Positions 1-7,512 of a stretch of 58,452 nucleotides of DNA are shown here, one piece after another. The translations under genes and the position numbers were made by a program. How positions within the stretch are numbered: the first letter of the stretch is position 1; every line of letters starts with the position of its first letter. The notes beneath the pieces were generated by a model, which searched no databases, had not been told where the DNA came from, and was given only the letters and a program-made list of their open reading frames with translations. Origin of the DNA: Blautia sp. (lineage in GTDB: Bacteria > Bacillota > Clostridia > Lachnospirales > Lachnospiraceae); the NCBI GenBank assembly GCA_023667395.1, contig JAMPAC010000016.1, positions 1 to 58,452 of the forward strand, in the 5' to 3' direction.

Positions 1-103
1 CAGCACTGCGTTGCTCCGTCCGCACAGAACAGGGCAGCACGTCTCCGCCGTCCCTTGGTCTGTAAATCACCACACTGACGCACGCAAAATGAATTTTCAA
101 CTG

Positions 104-712
104 TCATATTGTCCGTTTCTTCCATGCCTCGATCTCTGAAAAAACTTTTTCCAAGTCAATTTGGGAGAAATCCGTTGTATCAATCCTGATCAGCCCCCCG
201 CCCGCGCGAAAGTCATCAAACCCTCTTTTCCGCATCCTCTGCACATACTGTTCAAAAGAAAGAACCGGCGCTTTCGCCTGCTCCTGAGCCGTCTTCTCTT
301 TTTCCGGATAGCAGTCGTTTACCACATGTCCCCTATGCCTTTCAGGACTTTTATCCCGTTCCAGGAAACGCCTGTAGATCACCGGATAATCCCCCGTCAG
401 GCTGAGTGTCAGCGCGGGATATTGATATTTTTCCAAAAGAAGCTTGATGCCATTCTCCGATGCCTCAAAATTATTCTCCAGGATAAAAGGCTGTCCTGCT
501 TTCATCAGCTGCTCCGCCACATGGTACATGATTTTCATGCTGGCGATCCCCAGATTCACTTTTTCCTCCCTGGACTGAAAGCCCACATGGTCAAACAGCT
601 GTTCCTTGATGGAATCCTTTGAAATGACAGGCAGTTTAAACCTTTCCGCCACGGCTTTCGCTACAGTGCTCTTTCCCGTCGCCGGCATTCCCGCTACTAA
701 AATGCAGTACAT
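104..712 (-). CDS. AAA_33-type P-loop kinase/ATPase, unknown substrate
   Basis: A 202-residue soluble protein that opens with a Walker A loop (GMPATGKST, residues 8-16), typical of the AAA_33 / zeta-toxin-like small kinase group. Such proteins transfer phosphate to small molecules, RNA ends or unknown targets. A basic stretch near residues 113-127 (RFLERDKSPERHRGH) could form the nucleotide-binding lid. There is no membrane segment or signal peptide. It is divergent from tadA, with about 110 bp between the two starts. Nothing nearby tells the substrate; a toxin role is not suggested because no antitoxin partner is visible. The fold is well supported, the function is not. Confidence 0.8.
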   Translation of the reverse strand: MYCILVAGMPATGKSTVAKAVAERFKLPVISKDSIKEQLFDHVGFQSREEKVNLGIASMKIMYHVAEQLMKAGQPFILENNFEASENGIKLLLEKYQYPALTLSLTGDYPVIYRRFLERDKSPERHRGHVVNDCYPEKEKTAQEQAKAPVLSFEQYVQRMRKRGFDDFRAGGGLIRIDTTDFSQIDLEKVFSEIEAWKKRTI

Positions 713-742
713 CCCCCGATCCTCCTTTGCGAAACATTTTGC

Positions 743-771
743 ATTTGACGTATCCCTTTTCCCATTTTATA
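743..771 (+). promoter_or_regulatory. Sigma-A promoter of tadA
   Basis: TTGACG at 743-748 and TATACT at 766-771 with a 17-bp spacer, about 50 bp upstream of the tadA start. Seen directly; activity is inferred from the consensus match. Confidence 0.7.
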
Positions 772-821
772 CTATATGGCAGCGGATTGCAAACAACAAC
801 CGTTCCGCGCGGGGAGGCATT

Positions 822-1322
822 ATGGCTGTCATAAAGAATATTCAGGAAAAGTACATGAAAGAGGCCCTGAAACAGGCGAGAAAAGCGTATGCCCTGGGGG
901 AGGTGCCCATCGGCTGCGTCATCGTCCATCAGGGAAAGATCATAGGCCGGGGGTACAACCGCCGGAATACGGACAAGAATACTCTTTCCCACGCAGAGAT
1001 TACCGCCATCAGGAAAGCCAGCAAGATGATCGGCGACTGGCGGCTGGAGGAGTGTACGCTGTATGTGACCCTGGAGCCCTGCCAGATGTGCGCCGGGGCC
1101 ATTGTCCAGGCCCGGATCCCCGAGACTGTTATCGGCTGCATGAATCCCAAGGCGGGCTGCGCCGGTTCTATATTAAATGTGCTGGAAATGCCGGAATTTA
1201 ACCATCAGGTCGCTGTCACAAGGGGCGTCCTGGAGCAGGAATGCAGCGAGATGTTAAAGACCTTTTTCGCGGAACTGCGCGTCAGGAACAAGGCGGAGAA
1301 AGAGGCGAGGAAGCTTTTATGA
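822..1322 (+). CDS. tadA: tRNA-specific adenosine deaminase TadA
   Basis: Deaminates adenosine-34 to inosine in the wobble position of tRNA-Arg(ACG). The 166-residue product has the complete cytidine-deaminase-fold zinc site: His57-Ala-Glu59 (catalytic Glu) and Pro86-Cys87-x-x-Cys90. The reading frame stays open 72 codons further upstream, but the ATG at 822 follows a GGGGAGG Shine-Dalgarno at 811-817 and gives the usual family length. The SRP RNA follows downstream, the arrangement seen in B. subtilis and many Firmicutes (tadA-scr-dnaX), except that a small unknown gene overlaps its stop here and dnaX is not next. Confidence 0.95.
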   Translation: MAVIKNIQEKYMKEALKQARKAYALGEVPIGCVIVHQGKIIGRGYNRRNTDKNTLSHAEITAIRKASKMIGDWRLEECTLYVTLEPCQMCAGAIVQARIPETVIGCMNPKAGCAGSILNVLEMPEFNHQVAVTRGVLEQECSEMLKTFFAELRVRNKAEKEARKLL

Positions 1323-1693
1323 TATATACGGAACGCGATAAAAACACAGAATACTTTATCCCCTATATCGAACAGGCAGTATCAAAACTGGCAGTTCAGG
1401 ACTATTCCGCATTTCTGGATATGTTCGACAGCAGTCGGCTATCAGAAGAAGATATGATCTCAGCCTTAAAATTTCTGGATGACGATTGGCCAGTCACAAG
1501 AATTGACGATCCGCTGATAACAAAATGTGAAAAACGTAGGATTGATATCTTTCAATATAATGATGGCAGTGGATATCATATAGACTATGACCTGTCTACA
1601 GACGGTGAACGGAACGACTTAACGCTGTCCTGCGAATTTCTGAAAACTGCGGACGGCTATTATGTGTCTGTTTTGGACTTGCATACGCTATGA
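1319..1693 (+). CDS. Hypothetical protein, translationally coupled to tadA
   Basis: A 124-residue acidic soluble protein that I do not recognise with certainty. It starts at an ATG overlapping the tadA stop (ATGA at 1319-1322), so it is probably translated by coupling. The frame extends upstream inside tadA, but the overlap start is the natural one. The sequence has a helical N-terminal half (EQAVSKLAVQDYSAFLDMF) and a beta-rich C-terminal half. The size, acidity and layout recall immunity-protein-like or DUF-type single-domain proteins, but no toxin gene is adjacent. It is AT-richer than tadA, which suggests a later arrival between tadA and the SRP RNA gene. Confidence 0.7.
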   Translation: MIYTERDKNTEYFIPYIEQAVSKLAVQDYSAFLDMFDSSRLSEEDMISALKFLDDDWPVTRIDDPLITKCEKRRIDIFQYNDGSGYHIDYDLSTDGERNDLTLSCEFLKTADGYYVSVLDLHTL

Positions 1694-1767
1694 GTTGAAC
1701 AGTTCAGAGCAGACTGCTCTATTTCAATTAGCCACTCAACTTTCTTGACTCAAACGGACATATCACC

Positions 1768-1796
1768 TTGACAAACACCCCGAAAACCGCTAAACT
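1768..1796 (+). promoter_or_regulatory. Promoter of the SRP RNA gene
   Basis: TTGACA at 1768-1773, exactly 17 bp, then TAAACT at 1791-1796. The first paired base of the RNA (G1803/C1804) lies 7-8 bp downstream of the -10, the expected start point. Confidence 0.85.
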
Positions 1797-1802
1797 AAAG
1801 TA

Positions 1803-1955
1803 GCCGTGCATTTCGGCGTTGCGCGATAATGAAATTCGGTCTCACGCAATGGGAATCTGCGAACCGTGTCAGGTTGGGAACAAAGCAGCACTAAGCAGAA
1901 CCTCCCATGTGCCGTGAGGTCACCGGGTGGAGTCGTGCGCGCCGGGTGCACGGTT
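1803..1955 (+). ncRNA. ffs: Signal recognition particle RNA (4.5S/6S-like), without Alu domain
   Basis: The RNA scaffold that binds Ffh for co-translational membrane targeting. The conserved helix-8 region is at about 1866-1905, with GTGTCAGGTTGGGAACAAAG followed by the CAGCACTAAGC arm. The flanking strands pair all along: CCGTGC (1804-1809) with GCACGG (1948-1953), then CGGCG with CGCCG, GCGCGAT with GTCGTGC, ATTCGG with CCGGGT, CTCACG with CGTGAG, ATGGGA with TCCCAT. This makes one continuous rod of about 152 nt. There is no room for the 5' Alu domain of the ~265-nt Bacillus form. TTTT at 1954-1957 may mark the 3' end. The location downstream of tadA supports the call. Confidence 0.93.
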
Positions 1956-2013
1956 TTGTGCTGTACGAAAAGACGCGGATGCACACGGATTTGCAGCGCG
2001 GAATCCCAAAGCA

Positions 2014-2052
2014 GCAAGTTAGCTTGCAGGAAACGCTGATGAAAGCGTTTCC
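2014..2052 (+). other. Two tandem hairpins between SRP RNA and radical SAM gene
   Basis: GCAAG/CTTGC (2014-2018 with 2023-2027) and a perfect 8-bp stem GGAAACGC/GCGTTTCC (2029-2036 with 2045-2052). No U-tract follows, so these are not classical terminators. They may be part of the precursor 3' trailer or of the leader of the next gene. Confidence 0.5.
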
Positions 2053-2078
2053 CGAAGCAACCCGGAAAGGAATGCCAT

Positions 2079-3002
2079 ATGTCCATAACTCCCACCCTGA
2101 TTGACAACCTTATGTCCGACTGCACCCTATGTCCCCGCATGTGCCATGCAGACCGCCTGGCAGGACAGACGGGCTTCTGTGGGCAGACTGCGGAACTGAC
2201 CGCCGCAAGGGCCGCCTTGCACTATTGGGAGGAACCCTGTATCTCCGGCGATACGGGCTCCGGCGCGGTATTTTTCTCCGGCTGTAACCTGCAGTGCGTC
2301 TTCTGCCAGAATCACAATATTGCCCTGGGAAAAAGCGGTAAAAACATTTCCATCGAGCGGCTGACGGAAATTTTTCTGGAATTGCAGGACAAAGGCGCCG
2401 CTAACATCAACCTTGTCACCAGCACCCATTTTATCCCGCAGATTGCCCTGGCCCTTTCCTCCGCAAAGGCGCAGGGGCTCGCCATTCCTGTGGTATACAA
2501 CACCGGAAGCTACGAGGAAGCCGCTTCCCTGCAGCTGTTGGAGGGGCTGGTGGATATCTATCTGCCTGACCTGAAATATTTTTCTTCCGAGCTTTCCGCA
2601 AAATACTCCCATGCCGCCGATTATTTTGAGAAGGCATCCGCCGCCATTGCAGAAATGTACCGACAGACCGGGCCGCCCGTCGTGGATGCCCGCACCGGAC
2701 TGATGCGTCGGGGCGTCATTGTGCGCCACCTGCTGCTTCCGGGGGAAACAAAGGATTCCAAGAAAGTCCTCCGGTATCTGCATGAAACTTATGGAAATGA
2801 CATATATGTCAGCATTATGAATCAATACACCCCGCTGGAACATGTGGCGCAGATTCCTGCCCTGAACCGCAAAGTGACGGAAGCGGAATATGACAGGGCG
2901 CTTGTTTTCGCGGAACGCCTCGGTATCGAGCAGGGCTTTTATCAGGAGGGCGGAACCGCCAGCGAAAGCTTCATCCCTGAATTTGACGGGGAGGGGCTGT
3001 AG
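2079..3002 (+). CDS. PflX-type radical SAM protein (COG1313-like)
   Basis: A 307-residue radical SAM enzyme related to pyruvate-formate-lyase-activating enzymes. The SAM/[4Fe-4S] motif is Cys69-x3-Cys73-x2-Cys76 (GCNLQCVFCQNH). An N-terminal group of cysteines (CTLCPRMCHADR and GFCGQ, within residues 13-33) could hold a second cluster, as in PflX-like proteins. A Shine-Dalgarno GGAAAGGA at 2064-2071 precedes the ATG. It probably activates a glycyl-radical enzyme or modifies a protein, but no glycyl-radical enzyme is in the window, so the partner is unknown. It may be read from the SRP RNA promoter or an unseen one. Confidence 0.85.
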   Translation: MSITPTLIDNLMSDCTLCPRMCHADRLAGQTGFCGQTAELTAARAALHYWEEPCISGDTGSGAVFFSGCNLQCVFCQNHNIALGKSGKNISIERLTEIFLELQDKGAANINLVTSTHFIPQIALALSSAKAQGLAIPVVYNTGSYEEAASLQLLEGLVDIYLPDLKYFSSELSAKYSHAADYFEKASAAIAEMYRQTGPPVVDARTGLMRRGVIVRHLLLPGETKDSKKVLRYLHETYGNDIYVSIMNQYTPLEHVAQIPALNRKVTEAEYDRALVFAERLGIEQGFYQEGGTASESFIPEFDGEGL

Positions 3003-3046
3003 TATTCAGGCGGATTCCCGCACATTCAGCAAAAACATGCAGAGTA

Positions 3047-4912
3047 TTACAGCTGCGTCCGCATCATATAATACCCGAAATCTCCCGCCTGGGCGGGTTC
3101 CGTTCCGCACTCGAAGCTTTCAAAACCGAACATGATGGCAACTTGTTTTTCCCTTTCATAATAATTTCCGGGGACACCTATGTAATAGGATACTTCTCCC
3201 CTTTTCTCGATCCTGGTCAGGATCAGATGGTCGTAATTGTAATATCCGTGCAGCAGGAAGCTGTTATTTGCCGCCCGGTATGCCTCGTCAGGCAGCAGCA
3301 CGAAATCTGCGGGGCTGATGGAGAGGTACTCCCTCTCGTCCTGAAAGGGATGGATGTGGGGATAGATTGCCCAAATCTGCTGCCACTTGTCCTCCATCAG
3401 TCTGACCGGCTTCCTTTTCTGCTCCAGGGAATTGCCGGATGATGTTCGTTGGGCTGGTCTTTCTGTGCGGCGTTCCGGATTCCTGATTGACGTTCTATTT
3501 TCCATATTCATACTCCGCCCCCCTGTCCTTGTCTGATTTACGCCGATTCTGCCCTGTCTTGCGGTTCTGTTTCCTGGCGGTTTTGCCCCGGCTGCCGTTT
3601 CCCCCATCCTCTTTTCTTTGGCTGACATTCTTTCCAAAGCGGCTGTTTCTTCATCCATTCTCCCCCTGGTGGCGGCTTCCCCTGGCATTCTTTCCCAGGA
3701 TGACGGTTCGTCTGTGATTTTTCCCTGAACCGTCGATCTTCCTGTCCTCATCTCCTGGGCTGACGGTTTTCCATCCGCTTTTTCCCTAAATGGCTCCCCT
3801 GCCCTCGTTCCTTGGGCTGTCGGTTCTTCTGTGATTCTTTTTCTGGTGAATGTTTCTCCGTTCATACTTTCCGCCGCTTCCCGTTCCGTCCGGTTTCTTT
3901 GTGTCGCCCACTCCGTCGCTAATTCCCTTTCAGCGTTTCCTGACACGCCTGTGTCCATCGGCCCCCTTTCGATATTCCCTGATATGCCCCGTTCCGCCGA
4001 TTTCCTTTCAACACTTCCTGGCACGCCTGTGTCCAACGCCAGTTCCCTTTCGACGTTCCTTGGCACGCCTGTGTCCGATGCCGGTTCCCTGTTGACGTTC
4101 CCTGGCACGCCTGTGTCCGACGCCGGTTCCCTGTTGACGTTCCCCGACATGCCTGTGTCCGATGCTGGTTCCCCTTTAGCGTTCCCTGGCACGCCCTGCT
4201 CCGCCGCTTTCCTTTCGATATTCTCTGACATGCCCCATTTCGCCGATACTCTTTCAGCGTTCCCTGGCATACCCTGTTCCGCCAGTTCCCTTTCGATATT
4301 CTCCGGCATGCCCCGCTCCGCTGCTCTCCATGCACTGCTCTCTGCAGGCTTCGACATCATTTTATCCACCCGCTCCAGGGATTCTTCCACCGCTTTTATC
4401 TCGTCCCAGGGAATCAGCTGGATTTCCCGCGGTTTCTTTGCCTTTCGCTGTTTCTCCGCTTCCACATCCCTGGCCGCATTATCGGATGGCCCATGATCCT
4501 GATGACCGCTCTCCTGTGCGGCGTTCTCCTGCGCAATGTCCGGCTGCGCAATGTTCCTTTTCGCCGCCGAAGACCTCTTCTCCTCCTGCCATTTACAGCA
4601 GATTTCCCTGACGCCGTCCAGAACGATCCTTATGCCCCGCAGCTGGGAATGATCCATGACCGTATGATATCTGAATTCCCCCTGTCCCCCTTTCAATGCG
4701 ATCCTGCCCAAAGCAGACTCTCCGTCACCCGCCTGCAGCATCACTTCTCTCTCGTAAGTATCCGTGGGATGCAGGCCCTTAACAACAATTGTGAGGTTTA
4801 TATCCATCCCCCTCACTTCCGTCTTGATAAATCCGGCTCCACCGGTACGTTCTCCGTTTTCCATCAGGTCAAGGTATTTTATCTTTCGCTCATAATAATT
4901 GTTGTCAACCAT
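3047..4912 (-). CDS. Repeat-rich two-domain protein (DUF6128-like), unknown function
   Basis: A 621-residue protein with a conserved N-terminal beta-rich domain (residues about 1-110, beginning YYERKIKYLDLMENGERTGG), a long hydrophilic repetitive middle (about 120-480) and a conserved C-terminal domain (about 500-621, with WAIYPHIHPFQDEREYLSI). Ends of this kind match a Lachnospiraceae family I know as DUF6128; I hold that name loosely. No signal peptide or membrane segment is seen. The middle contains a 42-bp in-frame tandem repeat. The Shine-Dalgarno (GGGGG) lies in the arm of a 15-bp hairpin just upstream. The function is unknown; the layout suggests two folded ends joined by a length-variable linker. 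Confidence 0.75.
   Translation of the reverse strand: MVDNNYYERKIKYLDLMENGERTGGAGFIKTEVRGMDINLTIVVKGLHPTDTYEREVMLQAGDGESALGRIALKGGQGEFRYHTVMDHSQLRGIRIVLDGVREICCKWQEEKRSSAAKRNIAQPDIAQENAAQESGHQDHGPSDNAARDVEAEKQRKAKKPREIQLIPWDEIKAVEESLERVDKMMSKPAESSAWRAAERGMPENIERELAEQGMPGNAERVSAKWGMSENIERKAAEQGVPGNAKGEPASDTGMSGNVNREPASDTGVPGNVNREPASDTGVPRNVERELALDTGVPGSVERKSAERGISGNIERGPMDTGVSGNAERELATEWATQRNRTEREAAESMNGETFTRKRITEEPTAQGTRAGEPFREKADGKPSAQEMRTGRSTVQGKITDEPSSWERMPGEAATRGRMDEETAALERMSAKEKRMGETAAGAKPPGNRTARQGRIGVNQTRTGGRSMNMENRTSIRNPERRTERPAQRTSSGNSLEQKRKPVRLMEDKWQQIWAIYPHIHPFQDEREYLSISPADFVLLPDEAYRAANNSFLLHGYYNYDHLILTRIEKRGEVSYYIGVPGNYYEREKQVAIMFGFESFECGTEPAQAGDFGYYMMRTQL
3930..4335. repeat. 42-bp in-frame tandem repeat
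   Basis: Copies starting GGCACGCCTGTGTCC recur at 4020, 4062 and 4104, with diverged copies on both sides (for example a GACATGCCTGTGTCC copy one period on). Spacing is exactly 42 bp, encoding a 14-residue unit such as GVPGNVNREPASDT on the minus strand. Flanking units are 13-14 residues and more degenerate. Confidence 0.9.
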
Positions 4913-4920
4913 AAAAATTA

Positions 4921-4975
4921 CCCCCTGAATATACTGATAACAGGCTCACTGCCTACCATAAGTATATTCAGGGGG
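4921..4975 (-). promoter_or_regulatory. Long hairpin enclosing the Shine-Dalgarno of the downstream gene; possible terminator/attenuator
   Basis: A perfect 15-bp inverted repeat (4921-4935 with 4961-4975) with a 25-nt loop that can form a second small hairpin (AGGC/GCCT). On the minus strand the 3' arm ends in GGGGG, followed by TAATTTTT and the ATG at 4912. The same bases could act as terminator of the CdaR-like gene and as the buried ribosome binding site of the next gene. Confidence 0.7.
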
Positions 4976-4997
4976 TTGTCCCCTGATGCTTCCAATC

Positions 4998-6080
4998 TTA
5001 ATTACTTTCCAGATACTTCATGTAATTTACCACCATCAGGGCAATCTTAAATGTAAGGGCGTCATCAAAATTCCTCAGATCCAGCCCTGTGCTCTTCTGA
5101 ATCTTCTCAATACGGTAAACCAGCGTATTCCTGTGCACGAACAATTGCCGGGATGTCTCAGATACATTCAGATTATTTTCAAAAAATTTGTTGATGGTAG
5201 TCAGGGTCTCATCATCCAGCTGACTTGGAACATTTTCCCCGAAGATCTCCTCCACAAAAAGCCTGCACAGGTTTACGGGCAGCTGATAGATCAGGCGGCC
5301 TATCCCCAGGATGCTGTAGGCGACCACATTCCTTTCCGCATAAAATATCTTGCCCACATCCAGTGCCATCTTGGCTTCCTTATAGGATTTTGACACATCT
5401 TTCAGTTCCTGCACCACGTTGCCGAATGCCACCCTGACATTGAGCATGGCTTCCGCGTTCATCATTGCCACAATGGTATCCGCCACGGCCATCATATCCT
5501 CATGGGAACTGCCGGATGCCAATGATTTGATCAGGATCACATTGCTTTCATCCACAGCGGTAATGTAGTCGCCAGACTGGCTGGAAAACATTCCCTTTAA
5601 CAATTCGGTGACAATGCCGTCTTTCTCCATCCTTGCTTCCACCAGAAATACCACTCTGGGCATCCGGGCTTCAATATGAAGTTTCTTTGCCCTGTTATAA
5701 ATATCCACTAACAGCAGATTATCCAGTATCAGGTTCTGGAAGAAGTTATTCCTGTCAAATCTTTCCTTATAGGCAACCGCCAGATTCTGGATCTCACACA
5801 CCGCGATCTTGCCTATCATATAGGCATCTTCATCAAACCCTTTCGATACCAGGACAAATAAAAGATCACCTTCGTCCCATATTTTCAGAAGATGATGCGT
5901 ACCGATCACCTGACTGTCAGCTGGTGAATTTGCAAATCCGCCGATCAGATCAGCTGTAATGTCCATCTTTTCCGCCGTAGAAGCAACGATCGTTCCAGAT
6001 GGATCATATACGCATAAATCCACCTTGGTAATTGCTTTTAACTCATCTATACTGGTCTGAATAGTCTGGCTTGAAATCAT
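4998..6080 (-). CDS. CdaR/PucR-family transcriptional regulator (sugar diacid regulator type)
   Basis: A 360-residue regulator. Residues about 1-130 look like a putative sugar-diacid/ligand-sensing domain, the middle (about 140-270) like the GGDEF-related domain of this family, and the C-terminus (about 300-350; NVSETSRQLFVHRNTLVYR) is the PucR-type helix-turn-helix that binds DNA. The start follows AGGAGGATAT. It lies downstream of the ABC ATPase and YesL genes on the same strand, behind a terminator, so it is probably a separate unit. Family members control use of sugar acids or purines; here, beside sugar-transport genes, carbohydrate control is the likely role, but the ligand is unknown. 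Confidence 0.85.
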   Translation of the reverse strand: MISSQTIQTSIDELKAITKVDLCVYDPSGTIVASTAEKMDITADLIGGFANSPADSQVIGTHHLLKIWDEGDLLFVLVSKGFDEDAYMIGKIAVCEIQNLAVAYKERFDRNNFFQNLILDNLLLVDIYNRAKKLHIEARMPRVVFLVEARMEKDGIVTELLKGMFSSQSGDYITAVDESNVILIKSLASGSSHEDMMAVADTIVAMMNAEAMLNVRVAFGNVVQELKDVSKSYKEAKMALDVGKIFYAERNVVAYSILGIGRLIYQLPVNLCRLFVEEIFGENVPSQLDDETLTTINKFFENNLNVSETSRQLFVHRNTLVYRIEKIQKSTGLDLRNFDDALTFKIALMVVNYMKYLESN

Positions 6081-6094
6081 ATATCCTCCTACTC

Positions 6095-6113
6095 CGGTTC
6101 CGAGACCGTTTTT
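6095..6113 (-). repeat. Leader element, 5' half only
   Basis: Minus-strand CGGTCTCGGAACCGGAGTAGG running into the AGGAGG of the CdaR-like gene. It matches the GTCTCGGAAC half of the element found before other genes in the window; the GAGACGGAAC half is absent. Confidence 0.55.
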
Positions 6114-6123
6114 CAGCTATCAG

Positions 6124-6149
6124 AAAAGGGGTGCTGTCACCAGCACCCC
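6124..6149 (-). terminator. Intrinsic terminator after the ABC ATPase gene
   Basis: Minus strand: 9-bp stem GGGGTGCTG/CAGCACCCC with a GTGA loop (6128-6149), followed by TTTT (6124-6127). It lies 16 bp past the stop codon. Confidence 0.9.
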
Positions 6150-6165
6150 CCTTGCTTACTATTTA

Positions 6166-7278
6166 CTAGTTTGTGATAGTCTGCTCGGTTTCCTTATCAA
6201 ATACATGAATCTTGTCGATATCGAATGCAAACTTGATGGAATCACCAGGTCTAGCAGATGTACGAGGATCAACTCTTGCAGTGATCGGGAACTCATCCAG
6301 ATCAAAGTACAGGTTAACCTCTGCACCAAGCAGCTCGTATACCTTAACGGTGGACTCAAATACGCTTGAAGGCGCACCCTCAAGATGCTTGCCGGAGTCA
6401 TATACATCCTCAGGACGGATACCGAAAGTAACAACCTTTCCGTCATAGCCGCCAGCGATCAGTGCTTTGGACTTAGCAGCGGGAAGAGGAATGCTGTAGC
6501 CTGCGATCTCCAGATTAGCGGTATCGCCGGTAACCTTAACCTTTGCATCAAGGAAGTTCATCTGAGGAGATCCCATGAATCCTGCAACGAACAGGTTCTG
6601 GGGCTTCTCATACAGATTCTGAGGAGTATCTACCTGCTGAATAACGCCATCCTTCATAACTACGATTCTGGTACCAAGGGTCATAGCCTCTACCTGGTCA
6701 TGTGTAACGTAGATGATGGTGGTGCCCAGTCTCTGATGCAGCTTGGAAATCTCAACACGCATCTGCACACGCAGCTTAGCATCCAGGTTGGACAGAGGCT
6801 CATCCATCAGGAACACCTTAGGGCTACGAACGATTGCACGACCCATGGCAACACGCTGTCTCTGACCACCGGACAGAGCCTTGGGTTTACGATCAAGGAG
6901 GGGAGTCAGATCCAGGATCTTCGCTGCTTCCTTAACCATCTTGTCGATCTGATCCTTGGGAACCTTTCTCAGCTTCAAACCAAATGCCATATTGTCATAC
7001 ACGGACATATGAGGATACAGAGCGTAGTTCTGGAATACCATTGCGATATCACGATCCTTGGGCTCTACGTCGTTGACCACTCTGTCACCAATCTTCAGTT
7101 CGCCGGAAGAGATATCCTCCAGACCCGCGATCATACGAAGGGTGGTGGACTTACCGCAGCCGGAGGGACCTACGAAGATGATGAACTCCTGATCCGCGAT
7201 CTCAAGGTTGAAATCCTTAACAGCTTCAAAACCGTTGGGATATACCTTGCAGACATTTGTTAAAGATAAACTTGCCAT
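6166..7278 (-). CDS. msmX: Carbohydrate ABC transporter ATP-binding protein (MsmX/UgpC family)
   Basis: The cytoplasmic ATPase of sugar ABC importers; MsmX-type proteins energise several different sugar transporters. The 370-residue product has Walker A GPSGCGKST (37-45), signature LSGGQRQR (about 134-141), Walker B VFLMDEP and a C-terminal regulatory domain (about 240-370). I chose the ATG at 7278 because AAAGGAG precedes it; the frame is open 11 codons upstream. No permease or binding protein is adjacent, which fits a shared ATPase serving transporters elsewhere. Codon use is highly biased, as expected of an abundant protein. A TATACT at 7361-7366 could be its -10, without a good -35. Confidence 0.92.
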   Translation of the reverse strand: MASLSLTNVCKVYPNGFEAVKDFNLEIADQEFIIFVGPSGCGKSTTLRMIAGLEDISSGELKIGDRVVNDVEPKDRDIAMVFQNYALYPHMSVYDNMAFGLKLRKVPKDQIDKMVKEAAKILDLTPLLDRKPKALSGGQRQRVAMGRAIVRSPKVFLMDEPLSNLDAKLRVQMRVEISKLHQRLGTTIIYVTHDQVEAMTLGTRIVVMKDGVIQQVDTPQNLYEKPQNLFVAGFMGSPQMNFLDAKVKVTGDTANLEIAGYSIPLPAAKSKALIAGGYDGKVVTFGIRPEDVYDSGKHLEGAPSSVFESTVKVYELLGAEVNLYFDLDEFPITARVDPRTSARPGDSIKFAFDIDKIHVFDKETEQTITN

Positions 7279-7512
7279 AATAGAAACTCCTTTCATGTTT
7301 ACATGATTCACATCATCTGTTTAGTCGTTGGGCGATGACTCGCCGCTCCACTTGATGAATAGTATACAGAAAAATCAGGTTTTGCGCCATACCACTATTT
7401 CACAAAGATTTTCAATCTGATTGTAAAAATTGCTTATAAACATACGAATTTTGCCCAACACTTGTCACATTGAACAAAATCCCTCTGCTTTCTTGGTCAT
7501 TTTATACAAGGC

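Noticed and set aside
104-712. Zeta-like toxin of a toxin-antitoxin pair
   Set aside because: P-loop and size fit, but there is no adjacent small antitoxin gene and the upstream gene is divergent tadA.
1790-2140. Minus-strand frame over the SRP RNA
   Set aside because: The region is fully explained by a paired structural RNA with its own promoter.
4020-4187. Regular 42-bp spacing that resembles a CRISPR array
   Set aside because: Repeats are contiguous without unique spacers, keep a reading frame and no cas gene is near.
3831-4496. Plus-strand 221-codon frame over the repeat region
   Set aside because: Antisense of the 42-bp repeat in the 621-residue gene, whose two conserved ends fix the minus strand as coding.
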